38,447 nucleotides of DNA from Intoshia linei (Eukaryota > Orthonectida > Rhopaluridae): positions 1-38,447 of the forward strand of contig LWCA01000138.1 of NCBI GenBank assembly GCA_001642005.1, read 5' to 3'. The notes below the pieces were generated by a model. That model did not search any database. It saw only the letters and a program-made list of their open reading frames with translations, and was not told where the DNA came from. Below are positions 10,364-22,009 of this stretch, in pieces; the stretch's first letter is position 1; each line of letters begins with the position of its first letter. The position numbers were made by a program, and so were the translations under genes.

Positions 10364-13300
10364 TTATACAAATTTAAGTTTAAATTTCTGTGAGACCTAA
10401 AAAATGATATAAAAAAAACAGACAACCAAGTTACGTCATTTATAAACTGTTTATCGTTTCTTGTGTACAAAATAATAGAAGTTCCCGTTCTACCAGCTCT
10501 CCCAGTTCGACCAGTTCGGTGAACATACGATTCAAATGTTTGTGGTATTCCAGCTAAAAAAATATAGCATAGTAAATATATAACAAAACGTTAATTAAAA
10601 ATCGACATCGTTTCATTCAATTTCGAATGTTATTAATCATAAAATTATTATATAATTAACATTAGTAAATTATAAAATCATTGATTTAAATTACCTTGTA
10701 TAATCATATCAACTTCAGGTATATCAATCCCTCTAGCAGCTACATCTGTAGCCTAAAATTAACAATAAACACAAATATTGAATATTAAATCATGTAAATA
10801 TACGATATACAAAATATATGTATATACTTAATTAGTAATCGTACCACCAACATATTAATTTGACCTTGTCTAAAACTGTGCATAACGCTGTTTCTTTTAA
10901 ATTGAGATAAATTTGAATTTATCGGGTGAGCCCTAATACCATCGTTCATATTAAGCTTTTCAGCCATTTTAGATGACATAACTAAAATATAAAATATAAG
11001 CATTACTACATTACATCATTATTTAGATTCTCAGTTTCACTGTAGAGAGAATCAAACTCACAATGCGATATTAGTGTATATTACATTAACTAATTGAGGC
11101 ATATGTCAAACTACTGCTAAATTTTCATGAAAACGAGCAAATTTTTAAAGGTCTCCGATAATCGTTAGGTTTGCAATATAATACAAAACGAATGTTATAT
11201 TTGAATATTTATTTTAAAACAAAATTTTAGCCTCGACAAAAAACGGCATATACCCGTATATACAGTCTAGGGAACCATTGACTTTGGGGAAGGTTTAATT
11301 GTGAAATCTGAATATTTAAAAAGGTTAAACACATGTCTATATGCAAGTTAATTAAAATAATATGTAATTCCAAAAATTTTAATAACCCTAAGTTTACATA
11401 TCATTCTGAAATTGAAATTTATGCTTCAGAATACAAAATGATAAGCTTTAATATAAATGTGAGTAAATATAAAAAATTAAATACATTTAGTTGGTACAAA
11501 GACAATAGTTCTTTCAGGTTTATGTTGTTTAATAGAATCTACTATATTGTCAACAAATTGGTATCGACTTGAAAGTTGTGCAAAATGACTAATATTTTCT
11601 GGATAAGCGTTTCGGTGGATGTTTACAATCTCTGGCTTGTTCATATATCTAAATAAACAATAAGTAATGTATCATACAAAAATGTAAAAAGACTATTAAA
11701 AAGTATTCAATTGCATTCATAGTACATGTCAAATGAAAATTCCACATTAACGAAATAAAAGGGTAGACTTATCTTATTAATAATTTTTAATTAATTTCAT
11801 ATGTATGACATACCTTGATTCTTTATTTTTTATAAATAGTTAAGACGCTATTAAACTAGGCAATTAAATATAATAATAAAGTATTAAAAATTACTTTTGA
11901 GACATTTCCTGTACACTATCAGTCATAGTGGCAGTAAACAAAAAAACTTGTTTTTGAGATGGGGTTCTTTCGAAAATTTTAAAAAGTTGATCCTACATGT
12001 ATTTTAGTCACAAAATAACACCAAAAACAAACCTTAAAACCAGGATTTAACAATTCATCGGCTTCGTCAAGCACGATAAATGATGTTTTATCGAATTTCT
12101 ATAGAATAAAATTAACCATGAAACTAAAGTCTTTACAATATTTCCAGATTCTATATGATCAATTAAACGCCCGGGTGTAGCACAAACTATTGATACTCCT
12201 CTTCTTAAAAAATCCTCCTAAAAGAAGTACAATATAATTTTTGTTATATTGTAATATTAACATGTTCATACTATACCTTTATAATTATAAAACAAATTCT
12301 GGGATAGTTTTTCAAATCTTGAGCAAAATTGCAACATCAAAATCTTGCAGTTTCATGATCAAAAACTCACATACCGTTTTGTTAAAAAATGAAACAAGCT
12401 CTAGGATTTTAAAAAAATCAGTTATTTCAGTTAATACACAAAAAAATTTAATTTCAGAAATTGACGCCTTCACGATATAAAATAACTTTAGTATTGATTT
12501 TTTTTAAAACAATAAATATTCAATAACTAATAGTCCTAAAACGTAACCAAAATTATTCTGATAGTTTATTCCAGTTGATTTAGAGTAGTGGTTACCGATT
12601 GGGTCCCTGCATCCCTTGGGCCAAAAACTATGTGTGGGGTCCGTGAGATTCAAATCAAATATGAAAAAAATCTTATCAACTATTATTTATTTTTATAAGA
12701 GAATTATTAATCTTTAAATAGTTTCGACATAAAAAACATGAATACTAAAGTGCTGTCTTAACCGTGAAGACATCACTTTGTCAGATAAAAAATGTTTGTA
12801 TGTATTCACTGGATATAAATATGCCTGCTATAATTTTATTAAAATTATAGGACTATTTCCATTTTTTAGAAAATTTTTAGAAAAAGGGCAATATGGTGTT
12901 TTGGTCGTGAAAATGTACTTTTTTGAGGTTGCCATATCAATTTTTTTAAAGGCTATAAAGTCAGAAAATCGGATTAATAGGTCATTTTTAATTTTTTTAA
13001 GACAATTAAGAACCTGTCCTAATTATAAATGAATTTTTAAATTTTTGTAATTAATAGATACGCGTGACATCCTAATGCAGTGCCGAACCTACCAAGCTGG
13101 AAGCCACCAAAAATGAAAAAACATAATAAATAAGAAATTATATACCTGTCTGTATTTAGAAGCACCACCATATACTTGAATTGTTCTCAAATAAGGATTT
13201 AGTTCCATTATAGATCTAAAGAAATGAAATAAAAAATAATTCTTAGACATTATTTTAAAAATAATATATACCTATAACTTTGAGCACACAACTCTCGGGT

Positions 13301-16258
13301 AGGTGAAATAATAAAAGCGTGAGGTGTATTTGCAATATTAATGTCTTGTCTTGAAGCTTTATTAATTTTTTCAATAACTGGAATGGAAAAAGCAAGCGTT
13401 TTTCCACTTCCCGTCATGGCACTTCCAATTATATCACTAATCAATAAAATAAACAATGGTAAAGATAAACAACAAAAATTAGAAAAATCTGTAATTTTAA
13501 AGTTTCACGGTCTAGGTAACTGTCTATTTACACGAAATTAGTATCTTACATTATTATTATATTGAATACCAGGGGTTCTCAACTTTTTTAAAACAACAGG
13601 CCCCTTATTACACCATATTCATAAATCAACACCCCTTGTAATAAAATAGACTGTAATTTTTATAAAATCAATAATAATGGAAAAAAAGGTAAATAATTTT
13701 TATTTTTTTCCATGTCATACTTGCGCCTGGTCATTGCGTTAACTCATTAATTCTTGGTTTTATGATATTTAATTTGATAATAATATCTCCTCTTTAATAT
13801 ATTACTTTTGTTATTATCTTTACTGAATGGTTTACAGAACTGAATCCACTTTCAACCATGTAAGATGTTGGAAAACACAATAATATACACGATAAAGACA
13901 TTTTGAAATCTCACATCCCCATAATACAAATTTTTTTTTGTCAACAATATCAAAAATAACACATTTGACATCCTTACTTATATAAAATTAATGTCAGTTA
14001 ATTAGTGTGTAACCATTTATTAAAACAAATTGACAGTCGCAGGATTTAAATTAACACAATTCTAATACATTTTTTCCCAAGATTATTTATCTTTTATTTA
14101 CTTTTACATTCTATTTTTAAGTTTCAAAATTTGAATCCTTTAGGATAAAAAACCCAATTTCCCCTTTTTTTTTAAAAAAAATCAGCCTGAAAATGTAATA
14201 AAACATACATTCTGGGACATGGTCAAAACCACAAATTACCCTATGTTTTAAAATAGAAACCAGTCCTAAATTTTTTTTAAATATAAATTCTGGGATAGTT
14301 CTTAAAATCATGAACATTAATAAATGGAAACCTCGAAAAAAATAATTTTCACAATTAAAACGCCACATTACCATTTTTTTTTTTAAATAAAAACAACCCT
14401 AGAATTTAAAAAAAAGAATATCTAAATCTAAAGAATGTCTAAAAAGTTCCTGTTAAGAAACACAAATTACAATCTGAATAAATGACGCCTTATCGGTCAA
14501 CAAAGTACTTTCATAATCATTTTTTTTTATTTCGAAACTATTTTATTAAAACAAAAAGTTTGAAATAATTATTGGTCCTACAATTATTTACTTTAAATGA
14601 TTGATAATAGTGAATAGTAGGATTTTTAAGTTAGATTTTCAATGTGAATTTATTTTTTTGGTAGAATAAAAATATGCCCTCGGTAGAGCTAGGATGCTGT
14701 TTGTACGAAATACATAACAGTCAGGTTAGTTTTTAATAATATTGGCTGCAGCGCCCCTAAATTTTGAAAACACCACTTGGGACGCTAACGCCCAAGTTGA
14801 GAACCACTGTTGTTTAATATACGTATGTATATGTGTATGTATGTATGTATATGCGAAAAACAAAAAGGGGCGTTTAATCAATTCAATCAATCAATGCTTA
14901 AATCAATTCCTTTATAAAACAATGCGAAGATTTAGCTTACTTCTCATTTGAAAGCAACAATAACGATCCCATTAAAATGTATGAAATAAATTTGTTCAAT
15001 TGTTATGCAAAAGTTTTCCGCTACTACTTAATTCGTCTATTTTCTGAGTCTTTAACATTATATTTGAATAATCTATTTTTGATTAATTAATTTGGTGGTA
15101 TGACCAGGGCTACTACATTTTCCGATATTTTTCAATGGAAAATAGATAATATATCTACTATTGTAAAATATTGCAGTAGTACAACAGTACAATTGTATCT
15201 ACAAAGCTTTTAGTGGATATGATAGTTGACACGTTTTCATTTCTATAAAGGTTTGAAGTAAGTACAGACAGTGTCGTGGAGAGGGTCATATCACCCGTGT
15301 CTACAATCATGAGTGCCTACTTTTTTAAATTATTAATAGGTATTGATGAAAAATTTCTTAAGTATATCATAATTTCAATAATCAATGATTTCCAATAATT
15401 ATTTTTAATTTTTAGATAATGAACGTTCGATTAATTAATGTATAGAGATCCATTTTTATAAAAAAAATAAGGGCCTATACTTTCCATCGATCCCGGGCCT
15501 ACTGCTGGCTCTCCACGACCATTATTATGACCAAATCAACTTTAATTCTTAAATTGTATCCGTTTAATTTAAGTAACTAGTTAACACTTTATTTGTAATT
15601 AATATTGTATTAATTGATTTTTAATCAGGGGTGCAGTCATTAAGATCAATATTTCGGGGTGCATAGGTCAAAAAAGGTTAAGAACCACTGTTGTATCTGA
15701 TAAATTTAGTGGTTAGTTAGTGACCTATTTTCATTTTCGGGTGGTCTCGAGCTTGGTAGGTTCGACTCGATCATTGAAAGTGATTCACTGTATTATATTC
15801 ATGTTAAAATTATATTTAATCATCTTCATCACCATTATATTTTTTAAAATTAAACAATAACTTACCGACCACCTAATGAATGTTTCAAAGTTTTAAATTG
15901 AATTTCTGACGGATTTAAATAACCCAATTTTTCCAATCTCTTTAAAAGAGTTTTCGATATATCAAAATCATTAAAATTCCTAAACATGAAAATAATTAAT
16001 GTGTAAATTAGATGCATGTTACCCATGAGTCCATTCTTTTTTAAAAATTAATCTTTTCGAAACACTATCATAATCAAAATCATCTCTAGACTTTTCATTA
16101 GTCTGATATTTTTCTTCTTCAGGTTGGCTTGTAAAGAATCTGCATTCTTTTAAATTTTTTAAGTCTAGACGAAATTTATTTAGTTTATCTTATGTAATAA
16201 AAAAAAGGATTTTACCCCTAATAAAACTAAATAAACTAAGTTGCCGTATTCTCATCAT
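10364..16258 (-). CDS. DEAD-box ATP-dependent RNA helicase, possibly mitochondrial (DDX21/50-like core)
   Basis: ATP-driven RNA unwinding enzyme. Thirteen GT-AG exons in consistent phase give 429 aa: 16258-16216, 16164-16023, 15979-15866, 13436-13272, 13215-13146, 12217-12137, 12098-12033, 11992-11895, 11648-11485, 10981-10845, 10752-10695, 10553-10435, 10396-10364. Visible motifs in order: Q-motif region (GYLNPSEIQ), I AMTGSGKT, Ia PTRELC, Ib ATPGRL, II DEAD, III TAT (usually SAT), V ATDVAARGID, VI HRTGRTGRAGRTG. The N-terminus MMRIRQLSLFSFIR is Arg/Ser/Leu-rich without acidic residues, as in mitochondrial presequences. The wording around motifs V-VI and the KFKLKF tail recall the DDX21/DDX50/plant RH3-PMH group, but the protein stops just after the helicase core with no GUCT domain. 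Another exon beyond a possible donor at the stop (GTATAA) cannot be excluded. Introns 3 and 5 carry transposons. Confidence 0.85.
12735..13060 (-). mobile_element. Helitron-family fragment in helicase intron 5
   Basis: Carries the family blocks TGAATACTAAAGTGCTGTC, TAACCGTGAAGACATCAC, CACTGGATATAAA and GTTTTGGTCGTGAAAATG on the plus strand, closely matching 1210-1380. Neither terminus is clear. Just left of it (about 12593) a hAT-like left end, GTGGTTACCGATTGGGTCCC, is also visible, without an identified right end. Confidence 0.5.
13570..14809. mobile_element. hAT-like element carrying a nested Helitron
   Basis: Left end CAGGGGTTCTCAACTT and right end AAGTTGAGAACCACTG are near-perfect inverted repeats. 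The internal flanks (CAGGCCCCTTATTACACC on the left, GCAGCGCCCCTAAATTTTG on the right) are also typical of such elements. Excluding the Helitron 13971-14729 the element is about 480 bp. The expected 8-bp duplication is not conserved (TTGAATAC against TTGTTTAA), so the end assignment is less certain than for the other copies. It lies in helicase intron 3. Confidence 0.55.
13971..14729 (+). mobile_element. Non-autonomous Helitron, both ends visible
   Basis: The 5' end TCCTTACTTATATAAAATTA follows an A (13970). The 3' end has the hairpin-like TTTGTACGAAATACATAAC, then AGTCAGGTTAG at 14729, followed by T. This fits A|TC...CTRR|T insertion except that CTAG has become TTAG. 759 bp, no RepHel frame. 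It contains the complementary strand of the tandem modules seen in the other copies (AAAAAACCCAATTTCCCC, GGTCAAAACCACAAATTACC). Confidence 0.75.
14819..14853. repeat. TATG/TA-rich microsatellite
   Basis: ATACGTATGTATATGTG followed by TATGTATGTATGTATATG, immediately outside the hAT-like right end. Confidence 0.7.
15273..15519. mobile_element. MITE with 11-bp perfect terminal inverted repeats
   Basis: Begins GTCGTGGAGAG (15273-15283) and ends CTCTCCACGAC (15509-15519). About 247 bp. Its interior (GATAATGAACGTTCGATTAA, ATAGAGATCCATTTTT) is shared with the split copy at 9588-10163, confirming a family. It lies in helicase intron 3. No clear target duplication, so the superfamily is unassigned. 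Confidence 0.65.
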
Positions 16259-16831
16259 GCTTTTAATAACTGCGATAATATATATTAACAATAATGTTCA
16301 ATTTATTTTAAGTTTTCAATTATTCCTTTATTTACATTCATACATAATTTCTGTAATGATAATTGTATTAATTGTATCTGTCTACAATTTACGGAATCTT
16401 ATTGATCGGTATGCACGGTACAATCTTCACGGGGAGAAAAATTGATTGTTATAAAAAATAAATAATATAAAAAATCAGAGATCAGAGATCAGTGATCATT
16501 CCAATTAGTCTGTATGGTTCGTTAAAAGTAAATTTTTCAGTCTTCAATTTCAGAATTTTTGAAACTTTGAGACAAAGTATTTCAAAATGCTTGCAATAAA
16601 GTTTACTTTAAATTGAGTATTATCGACAATTTAGATGTAAAAATTTAAGCCACTTGACGAATTTTAACCAATAAAGTCTGTCATTAAATATACAATTTCT
16701 ACAATCAAAATAAAAAAAGTTGATAAAATTACCATAGATTATAAATTATATATAAAATTTTTTACAAATAAAGATAATTTTATCTTGAAATTTATAAAAA
16801 ATTAAAAAATTGTCATTTGAAAAATTAAAAT
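16259..16831. promoter_or_regulatory. Short divergent intergenic region between the helicase and SART3
   Basis: 573 bp separate the two start codons, which point away from each other, so both promoters must lie here or in 5' UTRs within it. It contains a small ATCAGAG direct repeat (near 16480) but no recognisable TATA or initiator motif that I can defend. Confidence 0.4.
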
Positions 16832-19800
16832 ATGCAAGTTGAAAATTTGACTGACACAAGTTCAGAGAGTGAAACAGAACCATTAGAAATTGACGATAAA
16901 ACTTTACTAGAAATTGAAACATTAAACAAAACTATAATAGAATATCCATACGATTACGAGTCATACATAAAATTGATAACAACTTGCTCAAAATATAAAA
17001 AAAATGTCGAAATTTACAAAAAATTGAACCAATGCCGTAATAACATGCAAAAAATGTTCCCCTTAACAGAAACATTATGGATCGATTGGATATCAGACAT
17101 TGAAAACGAATCAAACAACGATAACGCTGATCCGGAAATAGATGAAACTATTAAAAAACTATATGAACTTTCAATCAAGGATTATATTTCTGTTAAAATT
17201 TGGTGTAAATATTATCAATACCTAATTGGACGAGACACTAGTTTTGAAATTATAGAAAAAATTTTAGATAGGGCTTTACTTAGTGCTGGATTTAATGTTA
17301 ATGATGGTAATACGTTGTGGAAATTATACAGAGAATACGAATTTACAATATTGTCAAATTTCGACAAGGATACTGAATGTTACAAAAAACACTACAAAAA
17401 AATTTCGTCACTATTTATCAGACAACTTTCAATTCCATCTATTCATTTAAACCAGGTTACAGAAGAAGCTAAAAATTGGTTCAATGAATCTGAATTATCT
17501 GAAATTTTGACATCTAATCAACATGAAATTGTTTTAAAATCTTGGAATGAAATGGAAAAATTTGAAAATTTACTAAAATCTCTAGACAATTCGTCCAAAA
17601 TTGTTGAAACTTTTCAAAATTATATTGATTCAATTATTAACAAAAATCTTTGGGCGTTTGATCCTTCCGTCATTTTTTCTGTTTTTGAACGGTTTGTCAC
17701 ATTATGCTGTTTGGATGAAAATGCTTGGATTAAATATATTAAATTTATTGTTGAATATGTCAAGGATTATTCGAGGGCTCATGATGTTTCTGTTAGGGCT
17801 AGTAGAAATTGTTATTGGTCCAATAAAATTTTATTGTATCAACTTTTGTTTTGGGAACATTCGGTAGCAATTGATTATGAAGCTGTGTGTGATAAATTCA
17901 TTTTGGCGTCAACTAGTGCTCGTGATTATGTCAATTTACATATAGAACTCATTTCTATTCTTTTTAGAAGGTTTTTTAATTTCATTTTAATTTTAATTTT
18001 TTATTCTAGTGAAACAAAAAAAAATAGCGACATTACTTTTTATTTCGAAAAATCTTTGCAATTGTTGACAGTAAATTACCCACACGAAAAAGGATCGTAT
18101 CTTAGATTTTTACAATTTTGGTTAAATTGGGAAGAATTTGAATGTAAAAACATGCTGACTAGTCGAAAAATTTGGGAAAAGATTATTACTTGCGGAACAT
18201 CCAAGCAGGGTGAAATTTGGTGTGAATATATCAAATTTGAATGGAGGAATGGTACAAAAGATTCATGTCGTAAAGTACAAAAAATGGCTTTAAATTCAAA
18301 TCCAGATAATTTTCATAAAATTGCTCATTTGTGTCTTTCTTATGAACGCATACATGGAGAACATGAGGATTATTTGAATTTGCATGAAAAAATTGATAAA
18401 GTTAATGAACGTGATAAAGTTTATGGTGCTCATAAACACGGTGAAAAAAGAAAATTTAATTTTATTGTGAAAAAAAAATTTGAACCTAAAAAACAAAAAA
18501 CTTATTTACCTAATATAAATGTCGCTCAAAATGTAAAGGTTCAAAAGAAAGCGCAACCCAAGCTTGATAAAATGATAGACAATGATGGGTTTGCTGTTCC
18601 AAACAAAAGAATTGGTTTTTTATCTATATTGTATTATAATAATTACTAGCTTGGCTGTTTTGTACTTTGTACAAACAGCATCAACTCTGCCGAGGGCAGA
18701 TTTTTTAATTTTACCGAAAAATAAAATTTACATAAAAATTACTTTATATAAGTTAGGACGGGTGATTTGAGGTTTTAATTATGAATATATTAGTTTTTGA
18801 AATTGAAATGTATAATATTCTATTGATTGATTTTAAAATATGTATCAGGATGTAAATTTAAAAAATTTTTTATTCTTGTTTTATTTTTAAAAATAGCATC
18901 AGTAATTTAGGGTTTTTACCCTGAAAGATTCAATTTCTGAAATATAATTTACTACAAAATCTAATCTTCTAAAAAAACTATTAGAAATAGGCGTTTTAAA
19001 ACTTTACACATCTTACTTTCGTAAATAAAATGGATAAACAAATTAAAAAAACTGGACCTTCCTTAAAATTTGATATAAAAAAATTTCCCTTAAAACCCTG
19101 TTAAAAATATGGTTAAATAAAATTTCGTAAAAGAATAAATAGTCGTTTTCAAACTGGGTTTGAAGGTTTAGGGTGCATGGAATGTTGAAATTTTGATATA
19201 TTTATTTTTACAAGTAAAAATAAGGCGGAAATTAAACTCAAATTTTACCATTGTCCACATTAAAATGAATCTTGTATTTCTTCAAGATGGGATAATAATT
19301 TATTGTTGAATTTATTATCACAATCGTTTGAATAAGTGATGGAGAAAAAAGAAATATCACCTAGGCATACTTTAGAAATTATAAAATTTAATTGTTCTCT
19401 AAATATTATAATAGTCTCCTAAAGATCAATGATTGTTGTATCTTTTCCTTGCAATTTTTTGTTGAGATTATTCATAATTACACTAACATGAGTTAAAATG
19501 TATATTTTTTAAGAAATTTGCACACTACTTTAGAACGAATAAATTTAAATTAAATGTTTTAAACAGGGACAAAAAAATTTTAAATTATTTTAAATATTCG
19601 GCGAACCACAAAAAATGTCAAAAGGGCCACAGGTTAAGAATCACTATTGTAGGTATTACATACATACAAAATTGCTTTTAAATAACAGACGTTTTTAACT
19701 ACTTTTACGTTACTTAAATCAGGATTTCATGAAAAATATTATCTTTTAGAACCGACAAAAACAAGTGATTATAGTGATAATCCAAACCTCACCTTATTTT

Positions 19801-21898
19801 TGAGTAATATTGCGTACAATGTTGAAGAAGCCCAAATTCGTAAAGCACTTGAAAAGGTTTTATTATTTTATACTAATACGTTTATTTTACGTAATATTTT
19901 ATACATATTGTTTTGAAATATTAATACATTTTTGTATATTTCATGTACATTTTCTTATTATGTTTATTAAATTTTATGTTTAAATATGTAGTGTAAAGGA
20001 ATTACTAGCGTTCAAATTGTACGGGACAATTTCACTCTAAAATCGAAAGGATTTGGATATTTGAAATTTGAATCAAATGTAATTCGTGCGTTAACTCAGG
20101 GATCGCCAAATTCGTATATGAAAATTTGAGGTTCATAAGCAGAATTTATTTTACTTTTTAGTATTAAGTATTTCCTATAGAATAAAACATCATGTGTTCA
20201 CTTCTGAAATTGATAATTATTATAACTAATATTTAGCAAATTATTGTATTTAAAATTAAAATAAAACCTGCCATATGTGAAAACATTTTTATAAAGATTT
20301 ATAAAACAAAAAAAGTTTGGCGATCCCTGCGTTAATATTTATTTGTAAAAAATATAATTACGAAAATAGACGAGTTTAATTGTTTTCAACTTTTGTTATA
20401 AGGTATACATGTAGTGCTATTGTTGTTAAAAAATTTTGTATCGAAGATTAATAGTTATCAAAGGTTTCTAGTTATCACATTGACATTGTCTATATGACTT
20501 TGTATGCCATTTTGTAAAATGTTGAGTTTCGTGAATTTTATATGTTTAAAATCTTGCCAACATGAAAAGTTTGGAAAGCATAATAAATTAATAAACATAT
20601 GAAAAATATATGCTACTCTATTAATCATGTATAATAAAGGAATATAAAGAAGCAGCACTAAAATACGACCGAACTCCAGTTGGTGGCAGACCGCTTTATG
20701 TTTCCCTGCTTAAAGAAGACAAAACAAAACCAAACTCTTTTAAAGTATTTAATGTCTGATGTGTATTAATATTGCTTTTAGTATTCAACTATCAAGGAAG
20801 ATAATAAAGTGTTTATCAAATACCTACCTCCTGATATGACCTCATCTAAACTTGAAGAATTGTTTTCAAAAGTAAGTACATAAGTACACTAATAATTTAA
20901 AAAAAAATTATTGTAATATGGCTTTTTTACTTTTAGTATACTTTTTAGTTTGGAGATATTTTGAATGTCAGATTAATAACATTTAAAGATGGTCAATCTA
21001 AGGGTATTGCATATATTGATTTCAAAACAAGCGTAATTTTTAACCCTTTTATCCTAACTTGTATAAAACTCTTTGTTTGTGTGTTGTCGTGTATAACACA
21101 AACTAAGAGTACTTGAATTTTAACAAACACAAATTCCTAGTCTGTTTGTTTCGGAGAGAATTAGGATAAATTTGAATCTCAGAAATGTACATCTTTACGG
21201 CCAAAAACCCCAATAATCCATTTTTTTAATATCAAACGAGCCCTTAAACTTAAAAAATATACTCTAACACTGATTTTAAAATCTATTATCAGATAATTTA
21301 TCATACATTTAAATTTAACAAAAGGTCTATCTTCAGAGTCAAAACCACAATTACAGTTGATACAGTTATTCAAAAATTAACACAAAAAATTTTAATCTGG
21401 CAAAGTCACATCTTCGCGGTCAAAAAAGCATTTTATAAAACTAGCTGCTGTTATGATTAAATTAAGATTTATTTATAAAGATGTTAAGATTAATTTTTGT
21501 ATTCAAATGATTGTAAGTTGTAAATGTATATTAGTGTGCATCATGTATCCATTATCTTTATTATTTGTTATAAATAGGAATTTGCAAATAAGGCAGTAGA
21601 AAATATGAATGGAAAAGAAATTGAAAACAAACAACTTTTTGTGGCGATAAGTGACCCACCGGCAAAGTCCCTTCAGAAGAAAACTCCAATTCTCAACATC
21701 AAGAAAAGTTTTGTCGAATGTGTAAATAAGAGGTGATTTTTTAAATTTATTTTAGGACAAGTATAATTAGAACATTATTTTAGCAAAGAAACGGGAATGC
21801 ACCTTAGAATAAAACCTAGAAGTATACAAATAAAACAACCACCAGAAAATTTTAAGGCGAAATCGAATGACGAATTTAGAAAATATATTAAGAATTAA
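16832..21898 (+). CDS. SART3: SART3 (Prp24-like U4/U6 snRNP recycling factor)
   Basis: RNA-binding factor that helps re-anneal U4/U6 snRNPs and recruits USP15/USP4 in other animals. Nine GT-AG exons with consistent phases give 827 aa (human 963): 16832-17970, 18010-18614, 19750-19856, 19992-20085, 20650-20744, 20782-20871, 20949-21032, 21578-21732, 21784-21898. Residues to about 500 form half-a-TPR (HAT) repeats (LWIDWISDIE, IWCKYYQYL, AWIKYIKFIV, EIWCEYIKFEW). A Lys-rich linker, probably the NLS, follows. RRM1 starts near 595 (RNP2 LFLSNI, RNP1 KGFGYLKF) and RRM2 near 690 (VFIKYL, KGIAYIDF). The C-terminus (IKPRS...NDEFRKYIKN) is the LSM-interaction motif. Intron 1 (17971-18009) is only 39 nt and in frame, so without splicing 13 hydrophobic residues would be inserted; human SART3 supports removing it. 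Introns 2, 4 and 7 host transposons. Confidence 0.93.
18646..19050 (-). mobile_element. Helitron copy in SART3 intron 2
   Basis: The 3' terminus (minus) reads GTACAAAACAGCCAAGCTAG followed by T at 18645. The adjoining hairpins TTGTAC-TTT-GTACAA and TCTGCC-GAG-GGCAGA are perfect on the plus strand. The body has GGGTTTTTACCCTGAAAG-type blocks. The 5' end is only approximate. Confidence 0.7.
19142..19648. mobile_element. Probable hAT-like MITE in SART3 intron 2
   Basis: Left end AGTCGTTTTCAAACTGGG and right end GCCACAGGTTAAGAATCACT are degenerate inverted repeats of the CAGTGGTTCTCAAC type. TSD not resolved and no coding frame. Confidence 0.4.
20097..20330. mobile_element. hAT-like MITE abutting a SART3 splice donor
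   Basis: 234 bp with perfect 14-bp terminal inverted repeats (CAGGGATCGCCAAA and TTTGGCGATCCCTG). Flanking 8-mers are CGTTAACT (20089-20096) and CGTTAATA (20331-20338), a 6/8 match. The left copy starts at intron position +4, so the element begins 11 nt after the exon 4 boundary (donor GTGCGT). Confidence 0.75.
21052..21440 (+). mobile_element. Helitron-family copy in SART3 intron 7
   Basis: Starts TCCTAACTTGTATAAAACTC followed by TTTGTTTGTGTG, resembling the 5' ends at 13971 and 1671. It contains GGCCAAAAACCCCAATAATC and the related GTCAAAAAAGCATTTT. The 3' hairpin is not recognisable. Confidence 0.55.
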
Positions 21899-22009
21899 TT
21901 ATATTTTTTGTAAGGATGTATTAAAATTTATAAAATGGTAGTGTTTATTATTAATTTATATCAACAATTACTCTTGTATTTATTTTTTTGAAACAAATGT
22001 AATATTTAT

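Noticed and set aside
12099-12124. 26-nt intron using donor GTTTCA in the helicase
   Set aside because: Using the donor GTAAAG 12 nt earlier gives a 38-nt intron in phase, matching the short-intron class.
18615-18649. C-terminal extension of the first SART3 coding block to the stop at 18649
   Set aside because: The residues after PNKRI read into the intron and a Helitron end. Splicing at 18614 to 19750 restores the RRMs in phase.
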